DNA of 25,714 bases from Flavobacteriales bacterium UBA1995 (GTDB taxonomy: Bacteria; Bacteroidota; Bacteroidia; Flavobacteriales_D; Sanyastnellaceae), in contig DDCX01000108.1 in NCBI GenBank assembly GCA_002336475.1, positions 1 through 25,714 on the forward strand, in the 5' to 3' direction. Every line of letters starts with the position of its first letter. Within the stretch, counting starts at the first letter, position 1. The notes beneath the pieces are model-generated. The model was not told where the DNA came from. It did no database searches and was given only the letters and a program-made list of their open reading frames with translations. Of the stretch, positions 17,310 to 25,204 are shown piece by piece. A program made the translations under genes and the position numbers.

Positions 17310-17810
17310 ATGAAACACCATTCAATCATTCCCTTGTTGGTTTTGGCTTTTGCCTTCAGCATTGCTGGCTGCAAGCCCGAAATCGAAGGAGAACTCGGCG
17401 ACCCCGTAGACAAGCGTGCAGGTTTCTTGGGTACATGGGAACTTGCATCCTTTACCCAGCAGGACTTGAACAACCCTCTCAAGGAAACGCGCGACCTGAG
17501 CAACGTTTACATCCAAGAGGGCATCGCCCCTATGCGCATGACCTTTAACGGCGACGATTCTTATTCCATTGAGCAGGAAATCGGGAGAGACTACTTTGGA
17601 CAAGGCGGCATGTGGTCTTTTGACGACCCTGCCTTTCCTACGTTTTTGAAGCTCATGGGGGAATCGGACACCCTTGAATACAACCTCGGCACGACGGTGC
17701 GGCCTTACGATGATCAGATGGCCATCGAATACCGCCGCAGCTGTGGCGAAGGTGGAGCCCTGATCGAAACCGTGATTTATTCGTTCACTTTCAACCGCAT
17801 CCCACAATGA
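17310..17810 (+). CDS. Small lipoprotein, lipocalin-like (DUF5004-like), in the sus operon
   Basis: 166 aa with a lipoprotein signal (LVLAFAFSIAGC) and an acidic stretch after the Cys (KPEIEGELGD), consistent with surface display. The mature part has lipocalin-like beta strands beginning FLGTWELASFTQ and MRMTFNGDDSYSIEQE. I recall similar small proteins from Bacteroidota sus-like loci annotated DUF5004; I could not verify this by search. It starts 20 bases after susD and overlaps the next gene by 4 bases (ATGA). Probably an accessory glycan-binding or stabilising component; function unproven. Confidence 0.7.
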   Translation: MKHHSIIPLLVLAFAFSIAGCKPEIEGELGDPVDKRAGFLGTWELASFTQQDLNNPLKETRDLSNVYIQEGIAPMRMTFNGDDSYSIEQEIGRDYFGQGGMWSFDDPAFPTFLKLMGESDTLEYNLGTTVRPYDDQMAIEYRRSCGEGGALIETVIYSFTFNRIPQ

Positions 17811-18688
17811 ACCGCATTGCAATGGGCATGGCCCTGCTGTTTACTGGCACCCTCTCCGTCTCCTTTGGACAAGCGGCCTACATTTTGCCCTCTCCGACAG
17901 CGGCAGATACAGAATGCACGCTCTATATAGACCTGTCCCAATGCCAAGACCAGCGTCTCAGCGAGATGTTGGACGTCTACCCTGAAGAGGACGTCTATCT
18001 GTGGGCTTGGAACCCTTCGGCACCTGTGGCAGGAAATGGGGACTGGGGAGACAGCGACGACCACCAACTCATGACCAAAGTGAGTGAGAAGCTGTACAGC
18101 ATCAGCTTTATCCCAACCGAGTATTTCGGGGTGGACGGACCCACCTTCTTTACCCGTGGAATCTCCTGTTTGGCCAAGTTTGACAGCGGATACGCCTATG
18201 AGGAAGAGTTTGGTGGTGAAGCGAAAACCGAAGACCTCGCAGTGGGCATTGTCCCCCAGCTCTGCAATGGCAGAATGTGTGTCTTCCCCGAAATCAGAGA
18301 AAGCGATGACTTCGTGACCTTCACTTATGACAACAACCAAGAAACCAACGCTGACCTTCAGGACCTCGATGAAGTGTACCTGCACCTGACGGCGCGGACC
18401 GATGCTTTTACGCTATACACCTTCGGCGATGATGGCGTTGCATCTACTCCGTTTGACGCGGGATCGGTGCCGGAATTGAGGATGGTTCCAGTAGAAGGAA
18501 AACCAGGATTCTTCAGCTTCACATTTGTGCCAGAGGACTTTTTTCTCGGTACACCGAGCAACATCGATCAAAGCCCCTACACGGGTGCCCCCTTGGAGAA
18601 TGGGGTGCGGTGGTACATCACAAAACCGGGCTACTCGTTTGCTGGACCGCCCCCAGCCAACAGTTTGGGAATTCTGCTGTGTGACTAA
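17807..18688 (+). CDS. Putative SusE/F-position glycan-binding protein with two related domains
   Basis: 293 aa with a signal peptide (MALLFTGTLSVSFGQ) but no lipobox Cys. Two similar halves can be seen. Half 1 (about 23-155) runs TLYIDLSQ, DVYLWAWNPS, LYSISFIPTEYFG, GIVPQLC. Half 2 (about 160-293) runs VTFTYDNNQ, EVYLHLTART, FFSFTFVPEDFFLG, GILLC. The same pattern appears once at the N-terminus of the secreted amylase at 9868. Position after SusC-SusD and the shared domain with an amylase suggest a starch- or maltodextrin-binding accessory, the role SusE/SusF play in Bacteroides, though sequence similarity to those is not evident. It overlaps the preceding gene by ATGA. How it is held at the cell without an acylated Cys or T9SS domain is unclear. 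Confidence 0.65.
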   Translation: MNRIAMGMALLFTGTLSVSFGQAAYILPSPTAADTECTLYIDLSQCQDQRLSEMLDVYPEEDVYLWAWNPSAPVAGNGDWGDSDDHQLMTKVSEKLYSISFIPTEYFGVDGPTFFTRGISCLAKFDSGYAYEEEFGGEAKTEDLAVGIVPQLCNGRMCVFPEIRESDDFVTFTYDNNQETNADLQDLDEVYLHLTARTDAFTLYTFGDDGVASTPFDAGSVPELRMVPVEGKPGFFSFTFVPEDFFLGTPSNIDQSPYTGAPLENGVRWYITKPGYSFAGPPPANSLGILLCD

Positions 18689-18726
18689 ACGCATCCATTG
18701 AAATTTTTGCTGCCCACTGGCCACCG

Positions 18727-18756
18727 AAGCGCCCGGACACGTCCCGGGCGTTTCTG
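18727..18756 (+). terminator. Intrinsic terminator of the sus operon
   Basis: AAGCGCCCGG (18727-18736) pairs with CCGGGCGTTT (18744-18753), 10 pairs with one G.T, around a 7-nt loop. The 3' arm runs straight into TTTC. It lies 38 bases after the SusE/F-position gene and 17 before the next ATG. The lipoprotein amylase may therefore have its own promoter or depend on read-through. Confidence 0.7.
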
Positions 18757-18769
18757 ATATTGTACCTCT

Positions 18770-21133
18770 ATGCTGCGCAACCTCCTCCCCTTTTCTCTCT
18801 TCTCAACCTTGATCTTGGCTGGCTGCTCTGCGCCTAAAGGCCCTGTGGAAATGATCGAAGATGTCATTCCCGGGAGCGCCATGCCGCTGCGCCTTGCAGC
18901 GGATTCCACTTGGGTGCCCCTTGCTGATTTTTGCCCTGAAAACCTGCCGGAAGAAGTGCACTGGATTCCCCAGTGGGGACAAGGCAAGGCAGTCAACATT
19001 GAAGTGCGCGACGGACACCCCGGAGTGTGGATCAATGGCCAGCCCGACCAGGGATTTGGGGCCCTTGAATTCCGTCTTGACGGGCGGTCTGCCCACGTCC
19101 CCATCTTCGCCTCCACTGAGCGCAAGGTCACTTTTACGCTGGCCGCTGATCAAGGGCAGTACGAACAGGTCTTCATCATGGGCTCATTTAACGGTTGGTC
19201 GCGCAGCCAGCACCCCATGGCCCTCAATGGTGATGGGCAGTGGCAGACCGAACTTTTCCTCAGCGAGGGACAGCATCCTTATCAATTGATCGCGGATGGT
19301 GTTGAAATGCCAGATCCCAGCAACCCAGATAAAGTGGACAATGGTTTTGGTGGCTTCAATTCGATTCTGACCATAGGGGGCAATGGCGAGCGGTTGGCGC
19401 TTTCTGCCATTGGGTTTGGTGGCAATCAAGTGCACGATGTGCGGTTGCTGGGGACACCAGGAGCTCGCGTATGGGGGTGGTGGGAAAACCACCTTTATGC
19501 CACCACTGTCATCGGGGATGATGGCACAGGCGTGGTGCGCATACCCGCCCGTGCATATGGCGCTGGACGCACCAATTTGAGGCTTTGGGCGAATGGCTCA
19601 GGAAAACCAAGCCATGAGGTTCGGATTCCTTTGATGGATGGCATTCCCATCGCTTCACCCCAACAACTGACCCGCAATGACTGGGAAAGTCAGATCCTGT
19701 ATTTCATGTTGGTTGACCGTTTTCAAAATGGGGACCGCAGCAACGACAGCCCAGTGAACGACCCTGCCGTCCTGCCCCAAGCCAATGACAAGGGCGGTGA
19801 CCTCGCTGGCATTCTCCAGGCACTGGAGGACGGGTACTTTGACAAACTTGGTGTCACCGCCCTCTGGATTAGTCCCATAACAACCAACCCGAATTCAGCT
19901 TATGGGTACTGGCAAGATCCCAGTACAGATGTGACCAGTCGGTTTAGCGGATATCATGGTTACTGGCCCATTTCAAATACGGCCATTGATCCTCGATTCG
20001 GTTCACGCAGCACCTTTGATGGCCTCGTGGATGCGGCCCACAGCAAGGACATGAATTTTTTGCTCGATTACGTGGCCAACCATGTTCACGAGGAACACCC
20101 GTTGTACAAGGCGCATCCTGACTGGGCCACTAACCTGTATTTGCCAGACGGCAGAGAAAACACACAGCTGTGGGACGACGAACGACTGACCACTTGGTTC
20201 GACACCTTTATGCCCACCCTCAACCTCGAACGGGACGATGTGGCCGAAGCCATGTCGGACAGCGCAGCCTGGTGGATTCTCAACAGCGAAATTGACGGTT
20301 TCCGACACGACGCAACGAAGCACATTCCCTTGTCCTTTTGGCGCCTCTTGACCCGTAAAATCAAGCGGCAAACAACGGACTCTGGAAGGCGGATATATCA
20401 GATCGGGGAAACTTACGGCAGTGCCGCACTCATCGGAAGTTATCTGGGTTCCGGAATCCTTGACGCGCAGTTTGACTTCAACTTGTACGACAAATCCACC
20501 GTAGCATTTGGAAAGGAAAACACCGGGTTTGAAGACCTCATTCAGGTGGCCAACGAAGGCTTAGACCAGTACGGAGCACACCACCTCATGGGCACCATCA
20601 CGGGCAACCAAGACCGGCCCCGATTCGCTTCTTTGGCAGAGGGAACGGTCCGGTGGGATGAAGACCACAAACTGGCAGGGTGGACACGCGACATTCGAAG
20701 AGACGGGGTCAGGGGCCACCAAGCCATGCGCATGCTGACTGCTTTCAACATGAGCATGCCGGGCGTACCGTGCATCTATCAAGGAGATGAGTATGCTGAC
20801 GTAGGGGGCAACGATCCCGACAACAGGCGCATGGTGCGTTTCGATGACCTCGACATAGAGGAAAAGCGGACACGAGAAATCTCAAGCCGTTGGGCAGGAC
20901 TGCGCCGCAACCGCATGAGCTTGATGTTTGGCCAGACAGAGCTCGCCGAGCCTGCACCTCAGCTGCTCAAAATCACGCGGCAATACCTCGACGAAACCAC
21001 CACTGTTTTCTTTAACCAGAGCAATGCCCCCATGCCCATTCCCAATATGGAATTCGCTACATGCCTCTTGGGACAACCCATGGGACAGCAAATCCCCCCC
21101 TTCACGGCCCTGGCTTTTGACGGCAGCCTGTAG
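18770..21133 (+). CDS. Lipoprotein GH13 alpha-amylase family enzyme
   Basis: 787 aa with a lipoprotein signal (LFSTLILAGC), so membrane-anchored in the periplasm or at the surface. Domains: an N-terminal beta region, a CBM48/E-set domain (about 119-190, VFIMGSFNGWSRSQHPM), a second beta domain (about 200-300), then GH13 from about residue 308 (ILYFMLVDRFQNGDRSND). Catalytic residues: Asp514 (GFRHD), Glu547 (IGETYGS) and Asp615 (TGNQDRPRF). The usual NHD triplet here reads NQD, so the substrate-binding His of conserved region IV is Gln614. The VDRFxxGD opening and C-terminal FFNQSN region resemble maltogenic or neopullulanase-like enzymes. Likely trims maltodextrins imported by SusCD, or debranches/hydrolyses alpha-glucans at the surface; exact specificity not readable. 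Confidence 0.9.
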   Translation: MLRNLLPFSLFSTLILAGCSAPKGPVEMIEDVIPGSAMPLRLAADSTWVPLADFCPENLPEEVHWIPQWGQGKAVNIEVRDGHPGVWINGQPDQGFGALEFRLDGRSAHVPIFASTERKVTFTLAADQGQYEQVFIMGSFNGWSRSQHPMALNGDGQWQTELFLSEGQHPYQLIADGVEMPDPSNPDKVDNGFGGFNSILTIGGNGERLALSAIGFGGNQVHDVRLLGTPGARVWGWWENHLYATTVIGDDGTGVVRIPARAYGAGRTNLRLWANGSGKPSHEVRIPLMDGIPIASPQQLTRNDWESQILYFMLVDRFQNGDRSNDSPVNDPAVLPQANDKGGDLAGILQALEDGYFDKLGVTALWISPITTNPNSAYGYWQDPSTDVTSRFSGYHGYWPISNTAIDPRFGSRSTFDGLVDAAHSKDMNFLLDYVANHVHEEHPLYKAHPDWATNLYLPDGRENTQLWDDERLTTWFDTFMPTLNLERDDVAEAMSDSAAWWILNSEIDGFRHDATKHIPLSFWRLLTRKIKRQTTDSGRRIYQIGETYGSAALIGSYLGSGILDAQFDFNLYDKSTVAFGKENTGFEDLIQVANEGLDQYGAHHLMGTITGNQDRPRFASLAEGTVRWDEDHKLAGWTRDIRRDGVRGHQAMRMLTAFNMSMPGVPCIYQGDEYADVGGNDPDNRRMVRFDDLDIEEKRTREISSRWAGLRRNRMSLMFGQTELAEPAPQLLKITRQYLDETTTVFFNQSNAPMPIPNMEFATCLLGQPMGQQIPPFTALAFDGSL

Positions 21134-21158
21134 GTCCGGTAAATCGATACTCAGAACG

Positions 21159-21166
21159 TATCCTTG
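21159..21166 (+). promoter_or_regulatory. Candidate -7 box right before the PQQ sugar dehydrogenase start
   Basis: TATCCTTG followed by CACC and ATG 21171 matches TAnnTTTG with one mismatch. Only 4 bases separate the box from the start codon, so a transcript from it would be leaderless or nearly so. No -33 TTTG could be confidently placed. Confidence 0.4.
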
Positions 21167-21170
21167 CACC

Positions 21171-22553
21171 ATGAAAAATGCCCTCTTTCTGTTTGGTTTA
21201 ATGTGCGCTGGCTTGGTGCCAGTGACCTCTCTTGCCCAAGACTCCTTTACCATCGGCAACACCACACTCTTCGCCACTGACTTGGTGACAGACAGCGAAA
21301 TTCCCTGGGAAATTATCTGGGGCGGAGACGACATGTTGTGGTGCAGTGAACGGAAAGGAAGGGTGATCCGGATCGACCCTTCGTCTGGAGATTATACGAC
21401 TGTACTCGACCTAAATGTGACATTTAACGGGTCTGGAGAACCAGGGCTTTTGGGCATGGTCCAGCACCCTGACTTCCCTGAAGACCCTCGGGTGTGGTTG
21501 GTTTACTGCGATGGTCAAAACAGCGTTTCGGAGCACCTGAGTGTGTTTGAGTGGAACGGGACTGAGTTGGTGAACGAGCAAGAGCTGTTGACCCTTCCCG
21601 GTGCGCAGATTCACAACGGCAGCCGTCTGCTTTGGCTCCCCGACAACACCATGCTGATGACCACAGGTGATGCCGGTGATACTGGCAACAGCCAAGATCT
21701 CGAAAGCCTGAACGGGAAAATCCTTCGCCTGAATCCCGACGGCTCTATTCCCGAGGACAACCCCTTTGGCCCAGACAGCTATGTCTACACATGGGGCAAT
21801 CGGAATGCTCAAGGGCTGTGCATCGGACCAAATGGGCTGATTTACGCCTCTGAACACGGTCAGAACCAGGACGACGAATTCAACCTTGTTGAAGCCGGTC
21901 GCAATTATGGCTGGCCCACCGTTCAGGGTGCTTGCAATGCGCCCTCCGAAACTGCGTTCTGCGCTGAATGGGATGTGGTGGAGCCTTTGTTGGCTTGGAC
22001 CCCTTGCATCGCCCTCAATGGTTTGGAGTATTACACCCACGAAGCCATTCCTGAGTTCCAAGGAAAAATCATGATGGGTGTGATGAGCGGATTCAACGAC
22101 CCACTCCCAGGCCGATTGATTCTGATTGGACTTGCAGAGGATGGTTTGTCCGCGGAAAGTCAAGAGGCTTTTTTCGGCAGCTACAACCAGCGGATTCGCG
22201 ATGTGGCCGTCAACCCTTACACGGGTGCCTTTTACTTGGCGTTTAATGGTCAATCCTACCCTGGCAACCCTCCCAACATCATCAAGGAATTCAGCACTTC
22301 TGACCCTTCACTTGTACCTACCCCGGTGGTCAAACCATTGCTGATTCAGCCTGTTCCTGCCCGCAACAGCGCCACCATTCTCGCCACAGATGGGGCGGTT
22401 GGTGGACCTTTGGTTATCCGCGACATGACCGGACGGGTGGTCTATGAAAGTCAAGTGCCTTCGGTGCAGTTTGACATCGACCTCAGCGGTTTCACTGCAG
22501 GGCGCTACATCGTCTGGACTGCCATCGGCGCAGCGGACTTGTTGGTCCACTGA
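21171..22553 (+). CDS. Secreted PQQ-dependent sugar dehydrogenase (soluble GDH/Asd type) with T9SS domain
   Basis: A six-bladed beta-propeller quinoprotein that oxidises aldose sugars, with PQQ as likely cofactor. 460 aa from ATG 21171, which begins the signal peptide (MKNALFLFGLMCAGLVPVTSLAQ). Family motifs: EPGLLGMVQHPDF, IHNGSRLLWLPDN with base His148, MLMTTGDAGD, TWGNRNAQGL with PQQ-binding Arg211, ASEHGQNQDDEFNLV, and GRNYGWP. The C-terminal 75 residues (VKPLLIQPVPARNSA, VIRDMTGRVVYESQ, SGFTAGRYIVW) form a T9SS sorting domain. It lies 37 bases after the amylase, possibly using glucose or maltose released outside the cell. Converges with the next gene, 8-base gap. Confidence 0.88.
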   Translation: MKNALFLFGLMCAGLVPVTSLAQDSFTIGNTTLFATDLVTDSEIPWEIIWGGDDMLWCSERKGRVIRIDPSSGDYTTVLDLNVTFNGSGEPGLLGMVQHPDFPEDPRVWLVYCDGQNSVSEHLSVFEWNGTELVNEQELLTLPGAQIHNGSRLLWLPDNTMLMTTGDAGDTGNSQDLESLNGKILRLNPDGSIPEDNPFGPDSYVYTWGNRNAQGLCIGPNGLIYASEHGQNQDDEFNLVEAGRNYGWPTVQGACNAPSETAFCAEWDVVEPLLAWTPCIALNGLEYYTHEAIPEFQGKIMMGVMSGFNDPLPGRLILIGLAEDGLSAESQEAFFGSYNQRIRDVAVNPYTGAFYLAFNGQSYPGNPPNIIKEFSTSDPSLVPTPVVKPLLIQPVPARNSATILATDGAVGGPLVIRDMTGRVVYESQVPSVQFDIDLSGFTAGRYIVWTAIGAADLLVH

Positions 22554-22561
22554 TCCTGCCG

Positions 22562-24523
22562 CTAGCGCGCCGGCAACACCGTCAATGTGGTGCGCCGGTT
22601 TTGTTGCCTCGCTTCTTCAGAGCTTCCCAATACAGCGGGCTTGGTCTGGCCGTACCCCTTGGCAACAAGTTGGTCGGCCGCCACGCCCGCTTTTTGGAGT
22701 GCGGCTTTCACGGCCTCAGCGCGCTGCTCAGACAGGGCCATGTTTTCGGCTTCTGAACCCACATCATCGGTGTGGCCGCCTACCTCCATGACCACATTTG
22801 AATGTGCCGAAAGCCAAAGTCCGACCCGCTCCAGTTCCACATTGGATGCCGGATCGAGTGCAGCGCTTCCGCTTTCAAAAAAGACATTGCGCAAGACCGC
22901 TTCACTGCCCACTTTCAATGGGTCTAAGGCGAAGTCCCGGACAAGCCGACCCTGCCATTGACCGGGTTCAATCCGTTCAGACACCAGCATGTGCCCGGCG
23001 GCCTCTGCCATCACAACAAAAGACCGATCCAAAGGAACGGGGACATGGTAGCGGCCATCGGCCGTGGCGATGGCTTCAGCAAAGGGTGTTCCACTGTCAC
23101 TTTCCAAGAGCCGGATGCGCGCATCCTGAAGGGGCACCCCTGCGGTTGATTCCAATTGACCTTCCATTGCAGCCGTAGCCTTGGCCGCAACTTCAAGTGG
23201 TAAAGTGAGTTCATGCAAATCAAGCTGTCCATCGATGGAACGGCTGAAAAATCCGGTCACACCATCGGACGACACCACCAAGCCGCTTTCGTCTTCAGGC
23301 GTATTGATGGGCCACCCCAGGTTCATGGGACTCCCCCATTTGCCGTTCTCCTTCATCGAACACACAAACAGATCCATGCCCCCCATGCCAGCCCTGCCGT
23401 CAGATGCGAAATAGAAGTGCTGGCCATCGGGATGGATAAAGGGGCGCATTTCTTTTCCATTTGAATTGACCTCCCCTCCCATTCTGTAGGCTGTACCCCA
23501 TGCACCTTCTGGATTCCGACGGGCTGTGAAAAGGTCGTATTTACGGCTTCCCGAACGGCCGGACCCTCGCGTAAAAAACAACTGCTGCCCGTCGGGACTC
23601 AAGCAAGGTTGGCTTTCCCATCCTGCAGTATTCACCGAGCTCAAGTTTTGGGGCTTTCCCCAGGCTTGTCCTTCTCGCTGGGCGAGGTACAAATCGCAGC
23701 TGCCTTTGTGCGGCCCCTCCCCATTGCGATCCGCATCCCGGCACACGGTAAAGCAGATCGTCATGCCATCTCCAGATAGCGCAGCAGCACCCTCATTGTT
23801 CAGGGTGTTCAGACCGCGCAAAGGCTGCGGAACGGTCCATCCATCGCCATCTCTTCGGGTGACAAACATGTCTTCCTGCCCTTGCCGCCAACGTGCATCT
23901 TCTAATCTGCGGGTAAATACCAGTGCCTCCCCTGCCAGCCAAACACTGGGGAAATATTCATCCTCGTTGGAAGAAACTGGTGCAGGCAAAGGCCTGCTGT
24001 TCAACGGCACTGGATGGGCCAGAGCCTCTGACATGAATTCAGCATCCTTGAGCACAGCTTCCACAGCATCGAGATCTGGTCCCTCTGCTACCCCAGGGAT
24101 TTGAGTCATGGCACTCATGGCCTTTTTCATCCCTGCAGGGTCGAGGTCAAACCGTGCGGCTTCCGCCCATGAAAAATGATCCCTAATCCAATCGGCCCCA
24201 TAACGCGTCAGGTAATGGGCATAGTGGTCTCTCGCCGCAGAGAAATCTCCCCGATCAAAGGACATGGCCGCCACTACCCGCTCTGCTTCCGCAAAATCAG
24301 GATCGATTTCCAAGGCTTTGGTCAGGTCCTCTTGAACCTGCTCCAAATAACCTTCCGTGTCAGTGCCGGGAACCATAGCGGCGCGGCTTGCTTCCATGGC
24401 GCGTCGGTACAGTTTGATGGCCTTCTTGCTTTCTGTATGAAAACGAGTTCCCGGCTGTGCCAGGACCCAGTGTGGGCCAACCGATACCAACAACAACAAG
24501 AAAGCGGTGCGCAATCGAATCAT
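22562..24523 (-). CDS. PorE-like protein: TPR, PD40 beta-propeller, carboxypeptidase-regulatory and OmpA domains
   Basis: 653 aa from ATG 24523. Domains in order: signal peptide (cleavage near WVLA-Q, residue 22), TPR-like helices (about 30-140), WD40/PD40-like propeller (about 175-440; repeats such as CLSPDGQQLFFTRG, FIHPDGQHFYFASDGRAGMGGMDLF), a carboxypeptidase-regulatory-like domain (about 450-520), and an OmpA peptidoglycan-binding domain (about 545-650; VGGHTDDVGSEAEN, LSEQRAEAVK). This order is that of PorE, an outer-membrane anchor of the T9SS, and of many Bacteroidota paralogues. PorE is a lipoprotein; this one has no lipobox Cys. It may be a T9SS-linked or simply envelope-anchoring protein. 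Genomes of this phylum carry several such proteins, so orthology is not claimed. Confidence 0.85.
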   Translation of the reverse strand: MIRLRTAFLLLLVSVGPHWVLAQPGTRFHTESKKAIKLYRRAMEASRAAMVPGTDTEGYLEQVQEDLTKALEIDPDFAEAERVVAAMSFDRGDFSAARDHYAHYLTRYGADWIRDHFSWAEAARFDLDPAGMKKAMSAMTQIPGVAEGPDLDAVEAVLKDAEFMSEALAHPVPLNSRPLPAPVSSNEDEYFPSVWLAGEALVFTRRLEDARWRQGQEDMFVTRRDGDGWTVPQPLRGLNTLNNEGAAALSGDGMTICFTVCRDADRNGEGPHKGSCDLYLAQREGQAWGKPQNLSSVNTAGWESQPCLSPDGQQLFFTRGSGRSGSRKYDLFTARRNPEGAWGTAYRMGGEVNSNGKEMRPFIHPDGQHFYFASDGRAGMGGMDLFVCSMKENGKWGSPMNLGWPINTPEDESGLVVSSDGVTGFFSRSIDGQLDLHELTLPLEVAAKATAAMEGQLESTAGVPLQDARIRLLESDSGTPFAEAIATADGRYHVPVPLDRSFVVMAEAAGHMLVSERIEPGQWQGRLVRDFALDPLKVGSEAVLRNVFFESGSAALDPASNVELERVGLWLSAHSNVVMEVGGHTDDVGSEAENMALSEQRAEAVKAALQKAGVAADQLVAKGYGQTKPAVLGSSEEARQQNRRTTLTVLPAR

Positions 24524-24592
24524 GGGAAAAGTTTATGCTTAAGCAGAACGCCAAGATGGGGCCAATCGCACCACAGCAACGAAATTTGTGCC

Positions 24593-25084
24593 GTGCGAAT
24601 TGGACTTATTAGCGACACCCACGGCCACTTGGATGAACGGATCTTGCATCACCTTTCTTCTTGTGACGAAGTATGGCATGCCGGAGACATCGGAGACTTT
24701 CGGGTTACCGATGCATTGGCCACTGTGGCGCCCCTTGTTGCGGTGCATGGCAACATCGATGATCATCTGATGCGCCGGACATTCCCCGAACACCAGCACA
24801 TCGAACGCGAAGGATGTCGCATTTGGATGACCCATATAGGTGGGAGGCCTGGTCGATACGCCAAGGGCATTCGCAGTGGTCTCTTGGCCCACAAACCGGA
24901 CATCTTTGTTTGCGGTCATTCTCATCTGCTGCTTGTGCAAAGTGTCAAGGCCTGGGGCGGAATACACCTCAACCCTGGCGCGGCTGGAATGCAGGGCTTT
25001 CACAGAAAGAGAACCTTGCTCCGATTTAACCTCGCCAACGGTCAGATTCTCGCTCCAGAAGTGGTGGAATTGGGACAGAAATGA
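24593..25084 (+). CDS. YfcE/MJ0936-type metallophosphoesterase
   Basis: A small cytoplasmic calcineurin-like phosphodiesterase of 163 aa, the usual length. Metal-binding motifs in order: ISDTHGHLDE, WHAGDIGD, AVHGNIDDHL, WMTHIG, VCGHSHLLLV, HLNPGAAG. The start is GTG 24593, which places the conserved RIGLISDTHG at the N-terminus as in relatives; there is no nearby in-frame ATG. It diverges from the PorE-like gene across 69 bases. The physiological substrate of the family is not settled (cyclic-nucleotide or other phosphodiesters). Confidence 0.9.
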   Translation: MRIGLISDTHGHLDERILHHLSSCDEVWHAGDIGDFRVTDALATVAPLVAVHGNIDDHLMRRTFPEHQHIEREGCRIWMTHIGGRPGRYAKGIRSGLLAHKPDIFVCGHSHLLLVQSVKAWGGIHLNPGAAGMQGFHRKRTLLRFNLANGQILAPEVVELGQK

Positions 25085-25091
25085 TCTGGCA

Positions 25092-25121
25092 TTGTCGTCC
25101 GCAAAAGATGTCGTAAACTTG
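25092..25121 (+). promoter_or_regulatory. Candidate rho promoter
   Basis: TTG at 25092-25094 and TAAACTTG at 25114-25121 are separated by 19 nt. This matches the Bacteroidota -33/-7 layout, with one mismatch in the -7 box. The transcript would begin near 25126, leaving a leader of about 80 nt before rho. Confidence 0.5.
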
Positions 25122-25125
25122 TAAC

Positions 25126-25204
25126 GCACCGCAACGGTGCAAAGCCTTCGGGCTCCCTCAGGGAAATTTGAACGCAGAGTTGCCCACGCAAGTGGGACCC
25201 CCAC
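25126..25204 (+). promoter_or_regulatory. Structured 5' leader of rho with mutually exclusive hairpins
   Basis: Four short hairpins follow each other: GCACCG/CGGTGC (25126-25131, 25135-25140), AGCC/GGCT with a UUCG loop (25143-25154), TCCC/GGGA (25154-25157, 25161-25164), and CCCAC/GTGGG (25183-25187, 25192-25196). GTGGG can also pair with a second CCCAC at 25200-25204, which touches the ATG. The 5-bp pairings exclude each other, so translation or termination control of rho is plausible. Rho autoregulation through its leader is known in enterobacteria; here it is inference. Confidence 0.5.

Noticed and set aside
22557..22575. Short inverted repeat TGCCG/CGGCA between the convergent dehydrogenase and PorE-like genes as a bidirectional terminator
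   Set aside because: Only 5 pairs with a 9-nt loop, no flanking T-tracts, and mostly inside coding sequence.
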